From Mangrovibacterium lignilyticum (GTDB lineage Bacteria; Bacteroidota; Bacteroidia; Bacteroidales; Prolixibacteraceae): DNA of 64,000 bases. This document shows positions 1 through 10,119 of this stretch, piece after piece; position 1 is the stretch's first letter, and each line of letters begins with the position of its first letter. Location: the NCBI RefSeq assembly GCF_010882175.1, contig NZ_WKLH01000002.1, positions 992,001 through 1,056,000 on the forward strand, written 5' to 3'. Position numbers and translations under genes: made by a program. The notes beneath the pieces were generated by a model. It searched no databases. It was not told the DNA's origin and was given only the letters and a program-made list of their open reading frames with translations.

Positions 1-2713
1 CGCCGCCTTCCCAAGGGTGGAAGTGTCTATTCTCCAACAAGTTTAAGGCTTCCTCACATTCACCGTTAAAATTATAGAGCGCAGCCAATTCAACCGAAAA
101 ATCATCGCGGGTGGTTATCTGGTTCAGAATTGGCAACAAACTTTCCAATCTTTCCTTTGGGCTATCGTTCAGTTTTTTCCTTAACTGGTCGAACTCATAA
201 CGAACACGCATATCATTCGGAACCAATTCAACAGCTTTCAGGAATGCGTGTCTGGCTTTGTCTCCATCCTCAAAAGTGTTCCAATAGGCGATGCCTAAGT
301 TGCGGTACAAAGTTCCATAACGACTATTGGCATCAGCAGCCATTTCCCAAACGTGAATGGCATCTTGGTGTCGTTTCAGGTTGAAGAAATAGTTACCCAA
401 TCCAAAGGCTGCAACCGTATTCTTTTGGTCGACTTGCAAAGTCCAATCCAACACGAGCTGCTCGTAGATGCGAGATGGGAACACGTAATCACAAGAAGCT
501 GTCTTCGTCATTTCCAGGATTTCTGCAGCTTTGGTTTGATCACCACTCAATGCATACAACCATGCTAAAGTAAACCCGGTCATGATTGATTTTGCCATTG
601 GATTTGGCACGGCACAGTCCGGAATTTCATTTTGTTGATGCAACTCGATAACGGCAATTGCCTCCTTGTAAAATCCGGCTTCCGCATAATCAAAGGCAAT
701 GTCAAGGATCGTCTGAGCATCGTTCCGTGACGATTGAATAAAGTCAGCATAATTACCCGATAAATTGGCCAATTCAAATTTAGCCCATTGATCCAGCGCA
801 TCCGCTTTGAAAAGTTCTGCCAACACGCTTTGCGCTGCTTCTTTCTTGCCCTGACGTTTCAATACAACAGCCTTCAAAATCGCGGCTTTGTTATTCTGAC
901 GATTGGTATCCAACGAAGCTTCGAGATGTTCCAGTGCAGTTTCGTAGTCCGCTTTCAAACAATCCAAGGTTGCTAATTGGTAGTAGGCAGATGAACGCCA
1001 TTCGAAGTTCCAGGTTGATTTATAGAATAAAGCATAAGCTTCATCTTTTCGACCTTGAAGCGAGCAGGCTAAACCACAGAAGTAATGCGCCTCGCCCGAT
1101 GCCGGGTTGGGATGATAAGTGGTCATGATCTCAATAGCGGCCCGTAAGCTTTTCTCGGCTTCGGCAAACTTGCCATTTTTCAATTCCACGCGTCCCAGTG
1201 CAATATATGATTTGTAGCTCTTCGGATCTTTCTTGATCGCTTCTCTCCAGTAAGGCTCCGGATAGCGGGTCGGGTGACGGTACAACTCCAGGTGCTCGCC
1301 AATTAATTCCAGTTCGTTGGCACTTTCAACCTCTTGCGGTTGCTTCGGTTCGAAAGCCAACTTCCGGTTCCGCTCTTTGCTCACTTCGCGATGGTGATAA
1401 GCGATTAATTCATTTCCTTGTTCATCCAATACGATCAGGGAAATTGAATTTTCCTGTCCGGCTTCAATTTGAATGGAATTGTCTTTCCAAGGTTGTTCAG
1501 GTGATATGCTTTGTTTGTCGAATACTTTTTTCTCGTTCCCGATAAGCAGGATGAATTGCAGGTTCTCGAATTTCCGGCTGCCGGCAACTCCCAAATCCAG
1601 TTTATTGCCTTGCTGAATCTCCAAACGGATTGCCAAATCTTTGTTCGCATTTTGGACCGGTCCCAAATTTTTGTAACTCCACCAGAATTGCGAGAAAGTC
1701 TTGGTTTCGTACGGCAACAGGTAGGTGAAATCCGGTTGGTTATCGGTATAAACACCGGCCATCAACTCGAAATACGGTCCACCTTCGTCAGTCAATTCGC
1801 GATCCCAGGCACGACCAAAGGCTTCATTACCCCAGGTCCACTGCTTTTTACCGGGAGCGATATGACGATTGGCAACATGGATGAATCCACCATTTTCTTT
1901 AAAGTCATATCCTCCGAAGAAATCGTATTTGTTGTCGCAAACCATGTAACTGGTTGGCACCGGAATATTATTGTAGTTACGCAAATCGTTTCTGCCTTGA
2001 CGCTCGTGATAAGGTATGCCGTAGTAGTCGTTCTCCGCCAAAGGGAAACTACTTTGGGCGCGCACGGCATGATCGGCTACATAATGCACATCAGGCGGGA
2101 AAAAGCTCTGGTAATCGCCATGCACCTCAACAGCTACGTTGGCCCACCAAAGGAAAGTCTGAGTGAGCGGTGTGCGGTTAAACAGGCGTCCGCGTAATTC
2201 AATTAAGGCGCTATTGGGGCGAATCCGAATTCCGTGCATCCCTTTCAATCGGTACATCGGATCGTATTCCGACATCCAGATTGTTCTGGCACCATCGGCT
2301 TCTTCTTCAATGTAAACATCGGTAGGCAGGTAAGTTCCCGGACGGTGGTGCTGCGGCCAGTTAAATTCGACTCCCCCACTGATCCATGGCCCTGCCAAAC
2401 CAACCAAAGCCGGTTTGATCACCTTTTGCTGATAAAAAAAGTTGTAGTTATTGTTCGCTTTATCCTGAGCTTCGAAGATACGGCCGCCGATTTCGGGTAG
2501 CATCACCATTTTTACAAACGCATTCTCCAAAATGGCAGCCTGGTATTCTTTATCGACCTTGTGATCGTAAACCTTGTCGATAAACGGTACCGGATACACT
2601 TTACCGGATGAGCCCTGGTAAACCCTTTTTTCGAAAAAAACCGGGTTAATTTCTGATTTCCCCAACTCGTACGTTGGAATGATCAATTTTTCGAGCGATG
2701 CTTCGACTATCAT
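1..2713 (-). CDS. DUF5107 / TPR protein (3' end cut by window edge)
   Basis: Translation of the reverse strand from the ATG at 2711-2713 stays open to the window edge (about 904 residues). It begins MIVEASLEKLIIPTYELG, followed by EKRVYQGSSGKVYPVPF, the usual N-terminus of DUF5107 proteins, with the family-typical WISGGVEFNWPQHH near residue 110. The last third seen here reads as tandem TPR helices (for example YGTLYRNLGIAYWNTFEDGD). No signal peptide is visible, so it is probably cytoplasmic. DUF5107 proteins commonly sit beside glycoside hydrolases and contain a carbohydrate-binding-like or mutarotase-like fold, but I know of no proven reaction. It lies 66 bp downstream of a GH2 gene on the same strand, probably as the last visible gene of the sugar operon. 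The C-terminus is outside the window. Confidence 0.85.
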   Translation of the reverse strand, partial: MIVEASLEKLIIPTYELGKSEINPVFFEKRVYQGSSGKVYPVPFIDKVYDHKVDKEYQAAILENAFVKMVMLPEIGGRIFEAQDKANNNYNFFYQQKVIKPALVGLAGPWISGGVEFNWPQHHRPGTYLPTDVYIEEEADGARTIWMSEYDPMYRLKGMHGIRIRPNSALIELRGRLFNRTPLTQTFLWWANVAVEVHGDYQSFFPPDVHYVADHAVRAQSSFPLAENDYYGIPYHERQGRNDLRNYNNIPVPTSYMVCDNKYDFFGGYDFKENGGFIHVANRHIAPGKKQWTWGNEAFGRAWDRELTDEGGPYFELMAGVYTDNQPDFTYLLPYETKTFSQFWWSYKNLGPVQNANKDLAIRLEIQQGNKLDLGVAGSRKFENLQFILLIGNEKKVFDKQSISPEQPWKDNSIQIEAGQENSISLIVLDEQGNELIAYHHREVSKERNRKLAFEPKQPQEVESANELELIGEHLELYRHPTRYPEPYWREAIKKDPKSYKSYIALGRVELKNGKFAEAEKSLRAAIEIMTTYHPNPASGEAHYFCGLACSLQGRKDEAYALFYKSTWNFEWRSSAYYQLATLDCLKADYETALEHLEASLDTNRQNNKAAILKAVVLKRQGKKEAAQSVLAELFKADALDQWAKFELANLSGNYADFIQSSRNDAQTILDIAFDYAEAGFYKEAIAVIELHQQNEIPDCAVPNPMAKSIMTGFTLAWLYALSGDQTKAAEILEMTKTASCDYVFPSRIYEQLVLDWTLQVDQKNTVAAFGLGNYFFNLKRHQDAIHVWEMAADANSRYGTLYRNLGIAYWNTFEDGDKARHAFLKAVELVPNDMRVRYEFDQLRKKLNDSPKERLESLLPILNQITTRDDFSVELAALYNFNGECEEALNLLENRHFHPWEGG

Positions 2714-2779
2714 AGTATTGAGATTTTAATTAATTCGGAGCAGGCTTCCCTCTATAAAATAAGGAGAAGCAGAGATGTT

Positions 2780-5491
2780 TTAATTGGACTCTAATCGTTC
2801 CAACTGTTCGATCGTTAAACTGTTTTTGGGCGCAAAGGCATCACTCTCCATATACTTTTCCAGACTATACAGCAATTGTTTGGCTGCCGGTCGCTTATCC
2901 AGATTTTCACTTAAATCCATTGAGCTGAACAACAGCTTACCTTCGCCAATTTTAGCTTCGAATAGAGTGGTTAGATTTCTGTTTCTAAAGAAATTATCCA
3001 CAACCCGAATAATTGGTTTAATAGGAAGATCTGCAAACTCGAGTGTCTTCGATGTCTTGCACAAATCCCACCACTGCCAGTTTGTATAATAATCAGTTGG
3101 GAAGTAACTGAAAGCCGGATTCTCTGCATCAATCAATAATCCCATCGTTCCTGGCTGATCCGGGAAGTGTACCGGGCTCCAGAATACCGGAACAAATTTG
3201 CCTTCGAGACCTTTCATCGCTGCCAATTCCGGATTAAGCAATACCTTTTTGCCTGTCTCCAACGCTTTTTGCGCTTCTGCAAAAGAACGGGTAACAAGGA
3301 TTTGGTCATCATTCAATTCGACTGTTGTATCCGGATAAACCCACACTGGCCAACTATTCGTGTAAGCTGTTCCGGGTAACGAAAGACGAAGCGTGTATTG
3401 AGCAGCTTCTTTGAAATCTGCCAACTTGAACTCGGCAGTTCCCAATTTCGATGTTTCCCCTTTTACAATTTCATCAGTCACCAAGTCTGACTTTTTGACG
3501 ACATTCCCTTCGGTGTCCAGCAGTTTCAACTCTACCTTTTGTTTTTTCCACGTTTTGAAATGGTTGGCAACACCAAACTCAACAAATATCGATTCGGAAT
3601 TTCTGTAAACCGCTTTTTCCATCCAAATTAATGGAACAAGCTCCGAGCAAAATGTTTTGAACTCAGTTGAATCAACAATCCCTTTCGAATCCCAAAAAGC
3701 ATCGAGCAAACCAACCAAAGCGGTTCCCTGTCCAGGGAAGTCATGTAAATCAAGCAGTTGAAAACCAGCAATACCAACCGTTTTCAATGCTCTTTCAATC
3801 TCCTCCTTATACAACAGTTTCGCCAGGTTTCCACTAGCCTTCAGGTAATCGTCAGCAAGATGAATAAGGCCTTTCTCTTCCAAATTTTTTCGTACCGCTT
3901 TAAAATTTAAAGGCTCCAAAACGCCGGTGTATTTATCAATCTCCTTCAAATTTGGATAAACCGAATACTGGCCAATCTCATGCGTAATCAGCGGCACTGG
4001 CAAATCGGTTACAGCTCGCGTATAATCTGTTCTGAAATTGGGATATTCTGCATCAAATACGCCTTGCCCGCGTACCCAACCTTTTTCGGTATATTGCGTG
4101 ATAAAGTAATCATCGACCGGTTCAGGATACAGACCATGCCCTTTTTGAAAAGTGAATGTTGTGGTGGTATATAAGTGGCGTTTATCTTGTTTCTTTAATT
4201 CCACCACAAGATCTGTCAAGCGCTGGAAATCACCTTCTAGCTCATTCCCCATCGACATAAAACAGAATGAAGGATGATTGCCGTAGGCCTGAATTATTCG
4301 TTCCGCTTCAGTGCAGATAAAATCAACAGATGCTTTATCCTCCCCGAATTTCGTGTTCCAGTTTGGAGCTTCTACCTGCAAATAAACACCAAGCTTATCA
4401 GCAGCACTAAAAGCAGCTTCCGGTGGGCACCACGAATGGAAGCGAATATGATTCAGGCCGTAAGCTTTTGCCGTTTTATAAAGTTTCATCCATTCAGCTT
4501 CGCTCACCGGAGGATGCCCGGTTAACGGAAATATGCAGCACTCCAAAGTACCGCGCAGAAACAATGGATCTCCATTTAATTCGAGGCTTTTACCCTTTGA
4601 CTGCAACTCACGAAAACCAAAAGTTTCGGTTTTTGTTTGGATTGTTTTTCCATTTTCCAAAAGGGTTGCTTCCAGCGTGTAAACCATCGGTGAGAACTCA
4701 TCCCATCTTTTCACTTGTTCATCCATCTTTATCGCATAATTCCCTGATGAATTGGGTTCAAACCGCCTTGAAGCAGCCGTTTCTCCATTTTCATCTTTAA
4801 CTGCCAGCCTCAATTGCATGCCGGACGCAAATGATCCTCCAACTTTTACACTAACACTTTGATCGGGAAAATTAGGGAACACCTGGATATCAGTCAACGG
4901 TGCTCCTTGATAAAAATGTATTGCAAAATCACCCAAAATCCCGTTCCATTTAATCTGGGTTTCTTCGGTATAAGCATGAGCCATATCCTTGTTATTCAAA
5001 TCAAATTGCCGACTGTTGTCGATGCAGATCAATAGTTCATGTTCACCGGGAGTGAGTAAATCTGTCAAATCGTATGCATGGGGAACACAAAGGCTGTTGG
5101 CCTCACCGGCCGGTTTACCGTCAACATAAACCTGCGATTTCCACATAACGCGCTCCATTTTCAGGATACTTTTGTTGGTGGACGGTTGAAGTTCTGGCAC
5201 TGTGATAGTTTTCTTATACCAGGCTTTCCCAATATATTCGTGTTTGCGGTATAAGTGAAGCATCACCTCCCGTTCAAGTTCAGGTGCCAGATTGAGCGGT
5301 TTTCCAATTCCGGCATCATCCAGTGTTCCCGGAAGTTGCACAGATTGATCAAAACTCAGCTGATCAATTTGCGCCACGTTTGTCGAGTCGAGACACAATT
5401 TCCACTCACCGGACAAATCAATGCGGTTTGACTTTGGTGTACATGCAGTAACTACTAGCAGTAATGCGAAGACTATAAACGTTATTTTCAT
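2780..5491 (-). CDS. Glycoside hydrolase family 2 lipoprotein (first copy)
   Basis: Predicted beta-glycosidase of GH2 (beta-galactosidase/beta-glucuronidase type), 903 residues. I chose the internal ATG at 5491 because it gives MKITFIVFALLLVVTAC, a lipoprotein signal peptide matching that of the next GH2 gene; the frame is open 17 codons further upstream. Order: jelly-roll sugar-binding domain (about 25-190), Ig-like domain (about 200-300), TIM barrel (about 310-600), then C-terminal beta domains. Both GH2 carboxylates are visible: acid/base E417 in MGNELEG and nucleophile E505 in THEIGQY. The gene lies 132 bp downstream of a paralogous GH2 gene, with a terminator-like hairpin between them, and upstream of the DUF5107 gene. 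Substrate cannot be read from the sequence. Confidence 0.9.
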   Translation of the reverse strand: MKITFIVFALLLVVTACTPKSNRIDLSGEWKLCLDSTNVAQIDQLSFDQSVQLPGTLDDAGIGKPLNLAPELEREVMLHLYRKHEYIGKAWYKKTITVPELQPSTNKSILKMERVMWKSQVYVDGKPAGEANSLCVPHAYDLTDLLTPGEHELLICIDNSRQFDLNNKDMAHAYTEETQIKWNGILGDFAIHFYQGAPLTDIQVFPNFPDQSVSVKVGGSFASGMQLRLAVKDENGETAASRRFEPNSSGNYAIKMDEQVKRWDEFSPMVYTLEATLLENGKTIQTKTETFGFRELQSKGKSLELNGDPLFLRGTLECCIFPLTGHPPVSEAEWMKLYKTAKAYGLNHIRFHSWCPPEAAFSAADKLGVYLQVEAPNWNTKFGEDKASVDFICTEAERIIQAYGNHPSFCFMSMGNELEGDFQRLTDLVVELKKQDKRHLYTTTTFTFQKGHGLYPEPVDDYFITQYTEKGWVRGQGVFDAEYPNFRTDYTRAVTDLPVPLITHEIGQYSVYPNLKEIDKYTGVLEPLNFKAVRKNLEEKGLIHLADDYLKASGNLAKLLYKEEIERALKTVGIAGFQLLDLHDFPGQGTALVGLLDAFWDSKGIVDSTEFKTFCSELVPLIWMEKAVYRNSESIFVEFGVANHFKTWKKQKVELKLLDTEGNVVKKSDLVTDEIVKGETSKLGTAEFKLADFKEAAQYTLRLSLPGTAYTNSWPVWVYPDTTVELNDDQILVTRSFAEAQKALETGKKVLLNPELAAMKGLEGKFVPVFWSPVHFPDQPGTMGLLIDAENPAFSYFPTDYYTNWQWWDLCKTSKTLEFADLPIKPIIRVVDNFFRNRNLTTLFEAKIGEGKLLFSSMDLSENLDKRPAAKQLLYSLEKYMESDAFAPKNSLTIEQLERLESN

Positions 5492-5554
5492 CTGCTTCAG
5501 TTTTCTTGTGTAATTCATTTGTTTTAACAAATAAGCTCGCATTCCAATCTAATA

Positions 5555-5585
5555 TCAAAAAAAGCTGAGTAGATCATCTCTGCTG
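5555..5585 (-). terminator. Intra-operon hairpin between the two GH2 genes
   Basis: On the minus strand an interrupted stem (AGC.GAG / CTC.GCT, arms within 5563-5584) is followed by a run of seven T (5556-5562). It sits between two same-strand GH2 genes, so it probably attenuates rather than ends the transcript, or separates two transcription units. Confidence 0.45.
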
Positions 5586-5623
5586 TTTCTTATGGAATAA
5601 GCGCTTGTTTTTGAAGCCTATTT

Positions 5624-8500
5624 CTACTTTTTATTTTTGTTAGTAGGTTTCAGTTCGTCGGGTGTTCCTTTGGTGTACAAATTCACCCCCTGGCGATCTT
5701 TCTTTTCAAATAATTCATGGATCACGGCCGGATCCAATTCATCTTTGGGATTGAAGGCTGCGGAATTCATATAGTTCACAAGGCTTTGGCGCAGCTGAGC
5801 TGATGCCGGCCCGTTTGTTGGGTTAATATTTAAGGTTGTGACTACGAGTTTCCCTTTACCCACTTTGGCCTCGAACAGCTGAGCTAGACGGCGGCTCAAA
5901 AACCAGGTATCGATGGGTTGAACGATCGGGCGGAATGCAGGCGGAAAACTGTCGAGACACATCACCTGCTGGCCGTCCACGATTTCCCACCACTGGTAGT
6001 CGCTGTGATACGAAGTTGGGAAGTCTTTCAAAGCCGGGTGATCTTCTTGCACTAAAATTCCGGTGGTGTGCGGCGGCCGCATTTTAAACCAGGAAGTATT
6101 CCAGAATACCGGCGTGAAATTGGGCACGATGTCTTTCCCATTTTCAATTTTACCAGAGGCATTCAGCAGCACTGATGCTCCGGCGTCCAGTTTTTTCAAA
6201 GCAGCTTGATCCAGCTTATCGGCATAGTAAATATCATCTTTCTCAAGAGTCGGTTGCTTGGCCGGAAATACCCAGAAATCCCAACTGTTAGAGAATCCAG
6301 CTACATCGACTTCCAATTTGCATTGAACGGCTTCCTTCAAACTATCCAATGGGAAAATGACTTTACCCAGCTCACTTAGTCCTCCTGTTAGAATATCATA
6401 AACTTCAAACTTACCCGTCTCTAAAATTTTGCCAGATTCTGTTGAAATAGTGTAACCGGCTTTGGGCCTCTCCAGATTTTCAGCTCCGTAATGTGAAACT
6501 GCCACAGGGAATTTCAGGATTTCGGCATTTGTAAATACGAACTTAGGAAACTCGGCCAAAGGTACAGTTTGATTACAGAAGTGGCTGATCTCTTCTTTGG
6601 TGATGTAGCCTTTTTCCTGCCAAAACGCGTTGAGCATACCGATAATCGCACTTCCCTGCCCCGGGAAATCATTCAGTCCCAACAATTGAAAGCCATCCAG
6701 AGTCGTTGTCCGGAACTCAGCTTCAATTTCAGCTTTGTAACAAAGTGCCTGCAACTTTCCTGAAGACATCAGGAAATCGTGTGCCTGGTCGCCCATATGA
6801 TTGTCTTCCAATATCCCTTGGAACATTTCAAAGTTTCTGGCTTTGTAAACTCCTGCATACTTGTCAATCTCTGAAAAATCAGGGAACACGCAATATTGCC
6901 CCATCTCGTGAGTCACGTATGGACGCCTCTCGTCAGCAATGCGCTCATCGAAATTGAAGGATGCATTTGGTTGTTGTTTGAATGGTAATCCACGCGGCAC
7001 TGAGCGCACCAAATATTCGCTTTCGGGGTTAACACTCCAACTGCGGCCAATGGCAGCAGCTGTGTAGATCCGACGCGAATCTTTGCTTTTCCATTTCTGC
7101 AAATCTTTATCGAGAAAAGGCACATAGTTGCCGTAAGGTTCGTTGCAATAAGCCCACATCACAAAGGACGGGTGGTTACCGTAAGCTTTGATGATCCGCT
7201 CCGTTTCTGCCAAAATATAATCATCGGTTGGTCGGCCATCGCCCAGCGAAGTACCATGATTAGGCCAGCTAGCCGCCTCGGGCTGAACGTAAATACCCAG
7301 TTCATCGGCAGCGATAAAAGCTGCTTCGGGTGGGCAATGCGAGTGAAAACGGATATGGTTCAAACCGCTCTCTTTGCACGTTTGCATGATCGCTTTCCAC
7401 GACTCCACATCCGTTGGTGGGTAGCCGGTCAACGGGAAGGTATTGCATTCCAATGTTCCGCGCATAAACACCGGGCGACCGTTCACCAAAATTTTGCCAT
7501 CAGCAATTGTAACTTTACGCATCCCGAATGTTTGCTGAAGCTCATCCGTTTCCATTCCGGCGGCCTCAACCGTCGCTGTCATTTCGTACAGATTCGGGCT
7601 AAACTCGTCCCACAATTTGACTTCTTCACCCATATCATAGTCTACTTCGACCACTTTTCCATCCCCCGAAAGCTGAACCTTTTGGCTGACCATCGGCAGT
7701 GTTTTTGCCTCTCCATTCTTCAATCGGGCCTGCAAATGCGCATCTGCATCAACAGCGGCGCCATCTTCCTTTTTCAGCAGAATGATTGCTTTAACCTTCT
7801 TCGTATCGATGTTTGGGAAAAGTTGCATATCAGCAATGTACAAGGGCGATCCGGCCTGCAAATAAAGCTCACCGACCATACCGTTCCAGTTACCCTGTGT
7901 GTGATCCGAAACACTGTGTGAATCCGGCCCAACATTAATCGAATCGGTGCGGTTATCAACACAAACGGTAATGAAATTGCTACCAGCTTTTAGTAGCTTA
8001 GTCACATCGTATTCGTGCGGGGTCGAAAGACTGTTTTCATATCCTTCTTTTTGGTCGTTCACCCAAACCGTAGTTTGCCAATGCGGTCGTTCCAGGTGCA
8101 ACACGACACGTTTACCTATCCAGCTTTCGTGTACGGTAACTTCTTTTCGGTACCAAGCCGCACCTTTATAATATTTGTTCGGCGTTAGCCAAAACGGAAA
8201 TTTCACATCGCCTTCCTGACGATACTTTTCCAGCGCCGGATTGAAATAAAAAGAACTATCGTAAATCGTTCCCGTCCATGGTGTGTGTAAATCGGGAATT
8301 TCGCCTTTATCATTTTCAGCCATTGAACCAGGCAACAAAACGGTTTCATATAGTTTTTGTGTATACCATTTTCCACTTTGCCCCAAATCATCCGGGTCGA
8401 TTGCAAACTGCCACTCTCCTGCTAATTCGATACGATTAGTTTTTTGTGAACATGCTGAAAAAAGCAGCAATAATAGGGAAGCTACAAAAGTTATTTTCAT
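5624..8500 (-). CDS. Glycoside hydrolase family 2 lipoprotein (second copy)
   Basis: GH2 beta-glycosidase, 958 residues, with lipoprotein signal MKITFVASLLLLLFSAC. Domain order matches the neighbouring GH2 gene: sugar-binding jelly roll, Ig-like domain, TIM barrel, extra beta domains. Acid/base E454 lies in YCNEPYGN and nucleophile E532 in THEMGQY. Against the first copy it has an insertion near residues 60-105 (around EIPDLHTPWTGTIYDSSF) and a longer lysine-rich C-terminus (TNKNKK). The two share long blocks such as RGTLEC, FPLTG and GLNHIRFHS, so they are diverged paralogues probably acting on related linkages. The 13-bp gap to the upstream MFS gene indicates cotranscription with it. The substrate is not predictable from sequence alone. 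Confidence 0.9.
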   Translation of the reverse strand: MKITFVASLLLLLFSACSQKTNRIELAGEWQFAIDPDDLGQSGKWYTQKLYETVLLPGSMAENDKGEIPDLHTPWTGTIYDSSFYFNPALEKYRQEGDVKFPFWLTPNKYYKGAAWYRKEVTVHESWIGKRVVLHLERPHWQTTVWVNDQKEGYENSLSTPHEYDVTKLLKAGSNFITVCVDNRTDSINVGPDSHSVSDHTQGNWNGMVGELYLQAGSPLYIADMQLFPNIDTKKVKAIILLKKEDGAAVDADAHLQARLKNGEAKTLPMVSQKVQLSGDGKVVEVDYDMGEEVKLWDEFSPNLYEMTATVEAAGMETDELQQTFGMRKVTIADGKILVNGRPVFMRGTLECNTFPLTGYPPTDVESWKAIMQTCKESGLNHIRFHSHCPPEAAFIAADELGIYVQPEAASWPNHGTSLGDGRPTDDYILAETERIIKAYGNHPSFVMWAYCNEPYGNYVPFLDKDLQKWKSKDSRRIYTAAAIGRSWSVNPESEYLVRSVPRGLPFKQQPNASFNFDERIADERRPYVTHEMGQYCVFPDFSEIDKYAGVYKARNFEMFQGILEDNHMGDQAHDFLMSSGKLQALCYKAEIEAEFRTTTLDGFQLLGLNDFPGQGSAIIGMLNAFWQEKGYITKEEISHFCNQTVPLAEFPKFVFTNAEILKFPVAVSHYGAENLERPKAGYTISTESGKILETGKFEVYDILTGGLSELGKVIFPLDSLKEAVQCKLEVDVAGFSNSWDFWVFPAKQPTLEKDDIYYADKLDQAALKKLDAGASVLLNASGKIENGKDIVPNFTPVFWNTSWFKMRPPHTTGILVQEDHPALKDFPTSYHSDYQWWEIVDGQQVMCLDSFPPAFRPIVQPIDTWFLSRRLAQLFEAKVGKGKLVVTTLNINPTNGPASAQLRQSLVNYMNSAAFNPKDELDPAVIHELFEKKDRQGVNLYTKGTPDELKPTNKNKK

Positions 8501-8513
8501 GGTTATGGTTCAA

Positions 8514-9974
8514 TTAGAAGTTTGATTCAATTTCTTCCAGTGATTTACCTTTGGTTTCCGGCAATTTCTTCCAGATAAACAGGAAGCCCGACAGACAAAT
8601 GAAAGCGTACAGCCAGAAGGTTCCACCCGCTTTTAGCAGGTCATTCAAAATCGGGAAGGTGTAAGTGAGCACAAAACAGGCACTCCACAGCGCTGTTGTT
8701 GCGACAGCCATAGCTGCACCCCGCAGACGATTCGGAAAAATCTCTGAAAGTACCACCCAGGTAATCGGGGCCAAAGTCATTGCATAAGTTGCAATGGCCA
8801 ACAAAACCAGGATCAGCACAATAAAACCTTGAAGCTCGAGTATGTAACTTCCACCTAAAATGAAATAAATTACAGCCAAACCACTTGAACCAAGAATCAT
8901 CAGTTTCCGTCGCCCCCAACTGTCAACGACTGTCATCGCCAACAAAGTGAAAACCAGGTTAACAGCGCCAGTAATAATAATAATATTGAAAAGCATATCA
9001 CCAACGGAATAACCAGCTGCAGTAAAAATTTCTTCGGCATAATTGAAAATAACATTGATGCCGCACCATTGCTGAAAAACAGCCAATACAATCCCCAATA
9101 TCAGGACCGGCTTCATTTTGTGTGAAAATAGCTCTTTGACCTCCACTTTCGCCGGAATAGCTTTTATATTTTGCTCAATATTTTTTTCTTCCTCGGCCGC
9201 ATAAGCGTCACCACCAATTAGGCTCAGGATTGATTTTGCTTTGGAAAGATTTCCTTTTTTCACCAAGTAACGCGGGCTTTCGGGAATTAAAAAGGCCAGG
9301 AAAAAGAACAGCGATGCCGGAACCAACTCTGCCCAGAACATCCAGCGCCAACCCATTTGTCCATTCCACGAGTGCAGAATATCGGCATCGGAAGCACCAG
9401 CAGGAATTGCTTCGGCAATGAAGTAGTTGACCGACTGCGCGGCTAAAATCCCGATTACGATTGTCAATTGGTTAACCGAAACCAGACGCCCACGGATAGC
9501 TGCCGGCGAAATTTCGGCAATGTACATGGGCGAAATAGCAGAAGCCAAACCAATACCCAAACCTCCAATCAAGCGATAAAATACAAAAGGGGTAAACTGG
9601 TCGGCCATTCCGGTACCAAATGCAGAAAGAGTGAATAAGGCCGCAGCAACCAGCAAAGGGATTTTGCGCCCAAAACGCTCTGCTAAATAGCCCGACGATA
9701 CAGCTCCAAACAGGCAACCGACTAACGCGCTACTCATTGCCCAACCTTGCAGATGCGGCGAACTGGCAATATCGAAAAATCGTTCGTAGAAAGGTTTTGC
9801 ACCGCCAATAACGACCCAATCGTAACCAAAGAGCAATCCCCCCATGGCGGAAACCAGGGTAATTCCTAAAATAAAAGGCTGATTAAATTTGTAATGGTTC
9901 ACAAGTAGTTGATTTAGTTTTCCAAAAATAGCTTCCTTCCACGAGTCCGGGAATGAACTATCCTGCAAAAACAT
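8514..9974 (-). CDS. MFS sugar porter
   Basis: Inner-membrane sugar:proton symporter of the XylE/AraE/GLUT type, 12 transmembrane segments. Sugar porter signatures are visible: GGLLFGYDWVVIGGAKPF at the first helix, RFGRKIPL after helix 2, RLIGGLGIGLASAISPMYIAEISPAAIRG, PESPRYLVKKG before the central loop, QQWCGINVIFNYAEEIF in helix 7 and LPETKGKSLEEIE at the end. The ORF begins at an ATG at 9974, but the first ~24 residues are not typical; a GTG giving VNHYKFNQPFIL would match homologues better. First gene of the leftward operon with two GH2 genes and DUF5107, and divergent from an AraC regulator. It would import the mono- or disaccharide released by the GH2 enzymes. Confidence 0.92.
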   Translation of the reverse strand: MFLQDSSFPDSWKEAIFGKLNQLLVNHYKFNQPFILGITLVSAMGGLLFGYDWVVIGGAKPFYERFFDIASSPHLQGWAMSSALVGCLFGAVSSGYLAERFGRKIPLLVAAALFTLSAFGTGMADQFTPFVFYRLIGGLGIGLASAISPMYIAEISPAAIRGRLVSVNQLTIVIGILAAQSVNYFIAEAIPAGASDADILHSWNGQMGWRWMFWAELVPASLFFFLAFLIPESPRYLVKKGNLSKAKSILSLIGGDAYAAEEEKNIEQNIKAIPAKVEVKELFSHKMKPVLILGIVLAVFQQWCGINVIFNYAEEIFTAAGYSVGDMLFNIIIITGAVNLVFTLLAMTVVDSWGRRKLMILGSSGLAVIYFILGGSYILELQGFIVLILVLLAIATYAMTLAPITWVVLSEIFPNRLRGAAMAVATTALWSACFVLTYTFPILNDLLKAGGTFWLYAFICLSGFLFIWKKLPETKGKSLEEIESNF

Positions 9975-10042
9975 GGATTATATTATCATGACTGATTAAT
10001 TGTCTTCAGATAATAATTCTCCATACAAACCAAACAAATAGC

Positions 10043-10050
10043 TATATTTA
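10043..10050 (+). promoter_or_regulatory. Candidate -7 element of the araC-type gene
   Basis: TATATTTA, one mismatch to the Bacteroidota TAnnTTTG -7 box, 70 bp upstream of the regulator start in the 145-bp divergent intergenic region. Confidence 0.3.
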
Positions 10051-10084
10051 AAGCCATTAAAGTGAGAAACAAATAAAAACGAAA

Positions 10085-10113
10085 CTCGAAAACATTAACA
10101 ATTCAAATTCGAG
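10085..10113. promoter_or_regulatory. Inverted repeat in the divergent MFS/AraC intergenic region
   Basis: CTCGAA (10085-10090) and TTCGAG (10108-10113) form an inverted repeat separated by 17 bp, just upstream of the regulator start. It is a candidate operator or autoregulatory site for the AraC-family protein. That is an inference from position only. Confidence 0.3.
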
Positions 10114-10119
10114 ACTGAC

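Noticed and set aside
1511-2197. 228-residue plus-strand ORF
   Set aside because: Antisense to the DUF5107 gene, whose protein is clearly recognisable; composition of the plus-strand product has no family features.
7172-7921. 249-residue plus-strand ORF
   Set aside because: Antisense shadow of the second GH2 gene.
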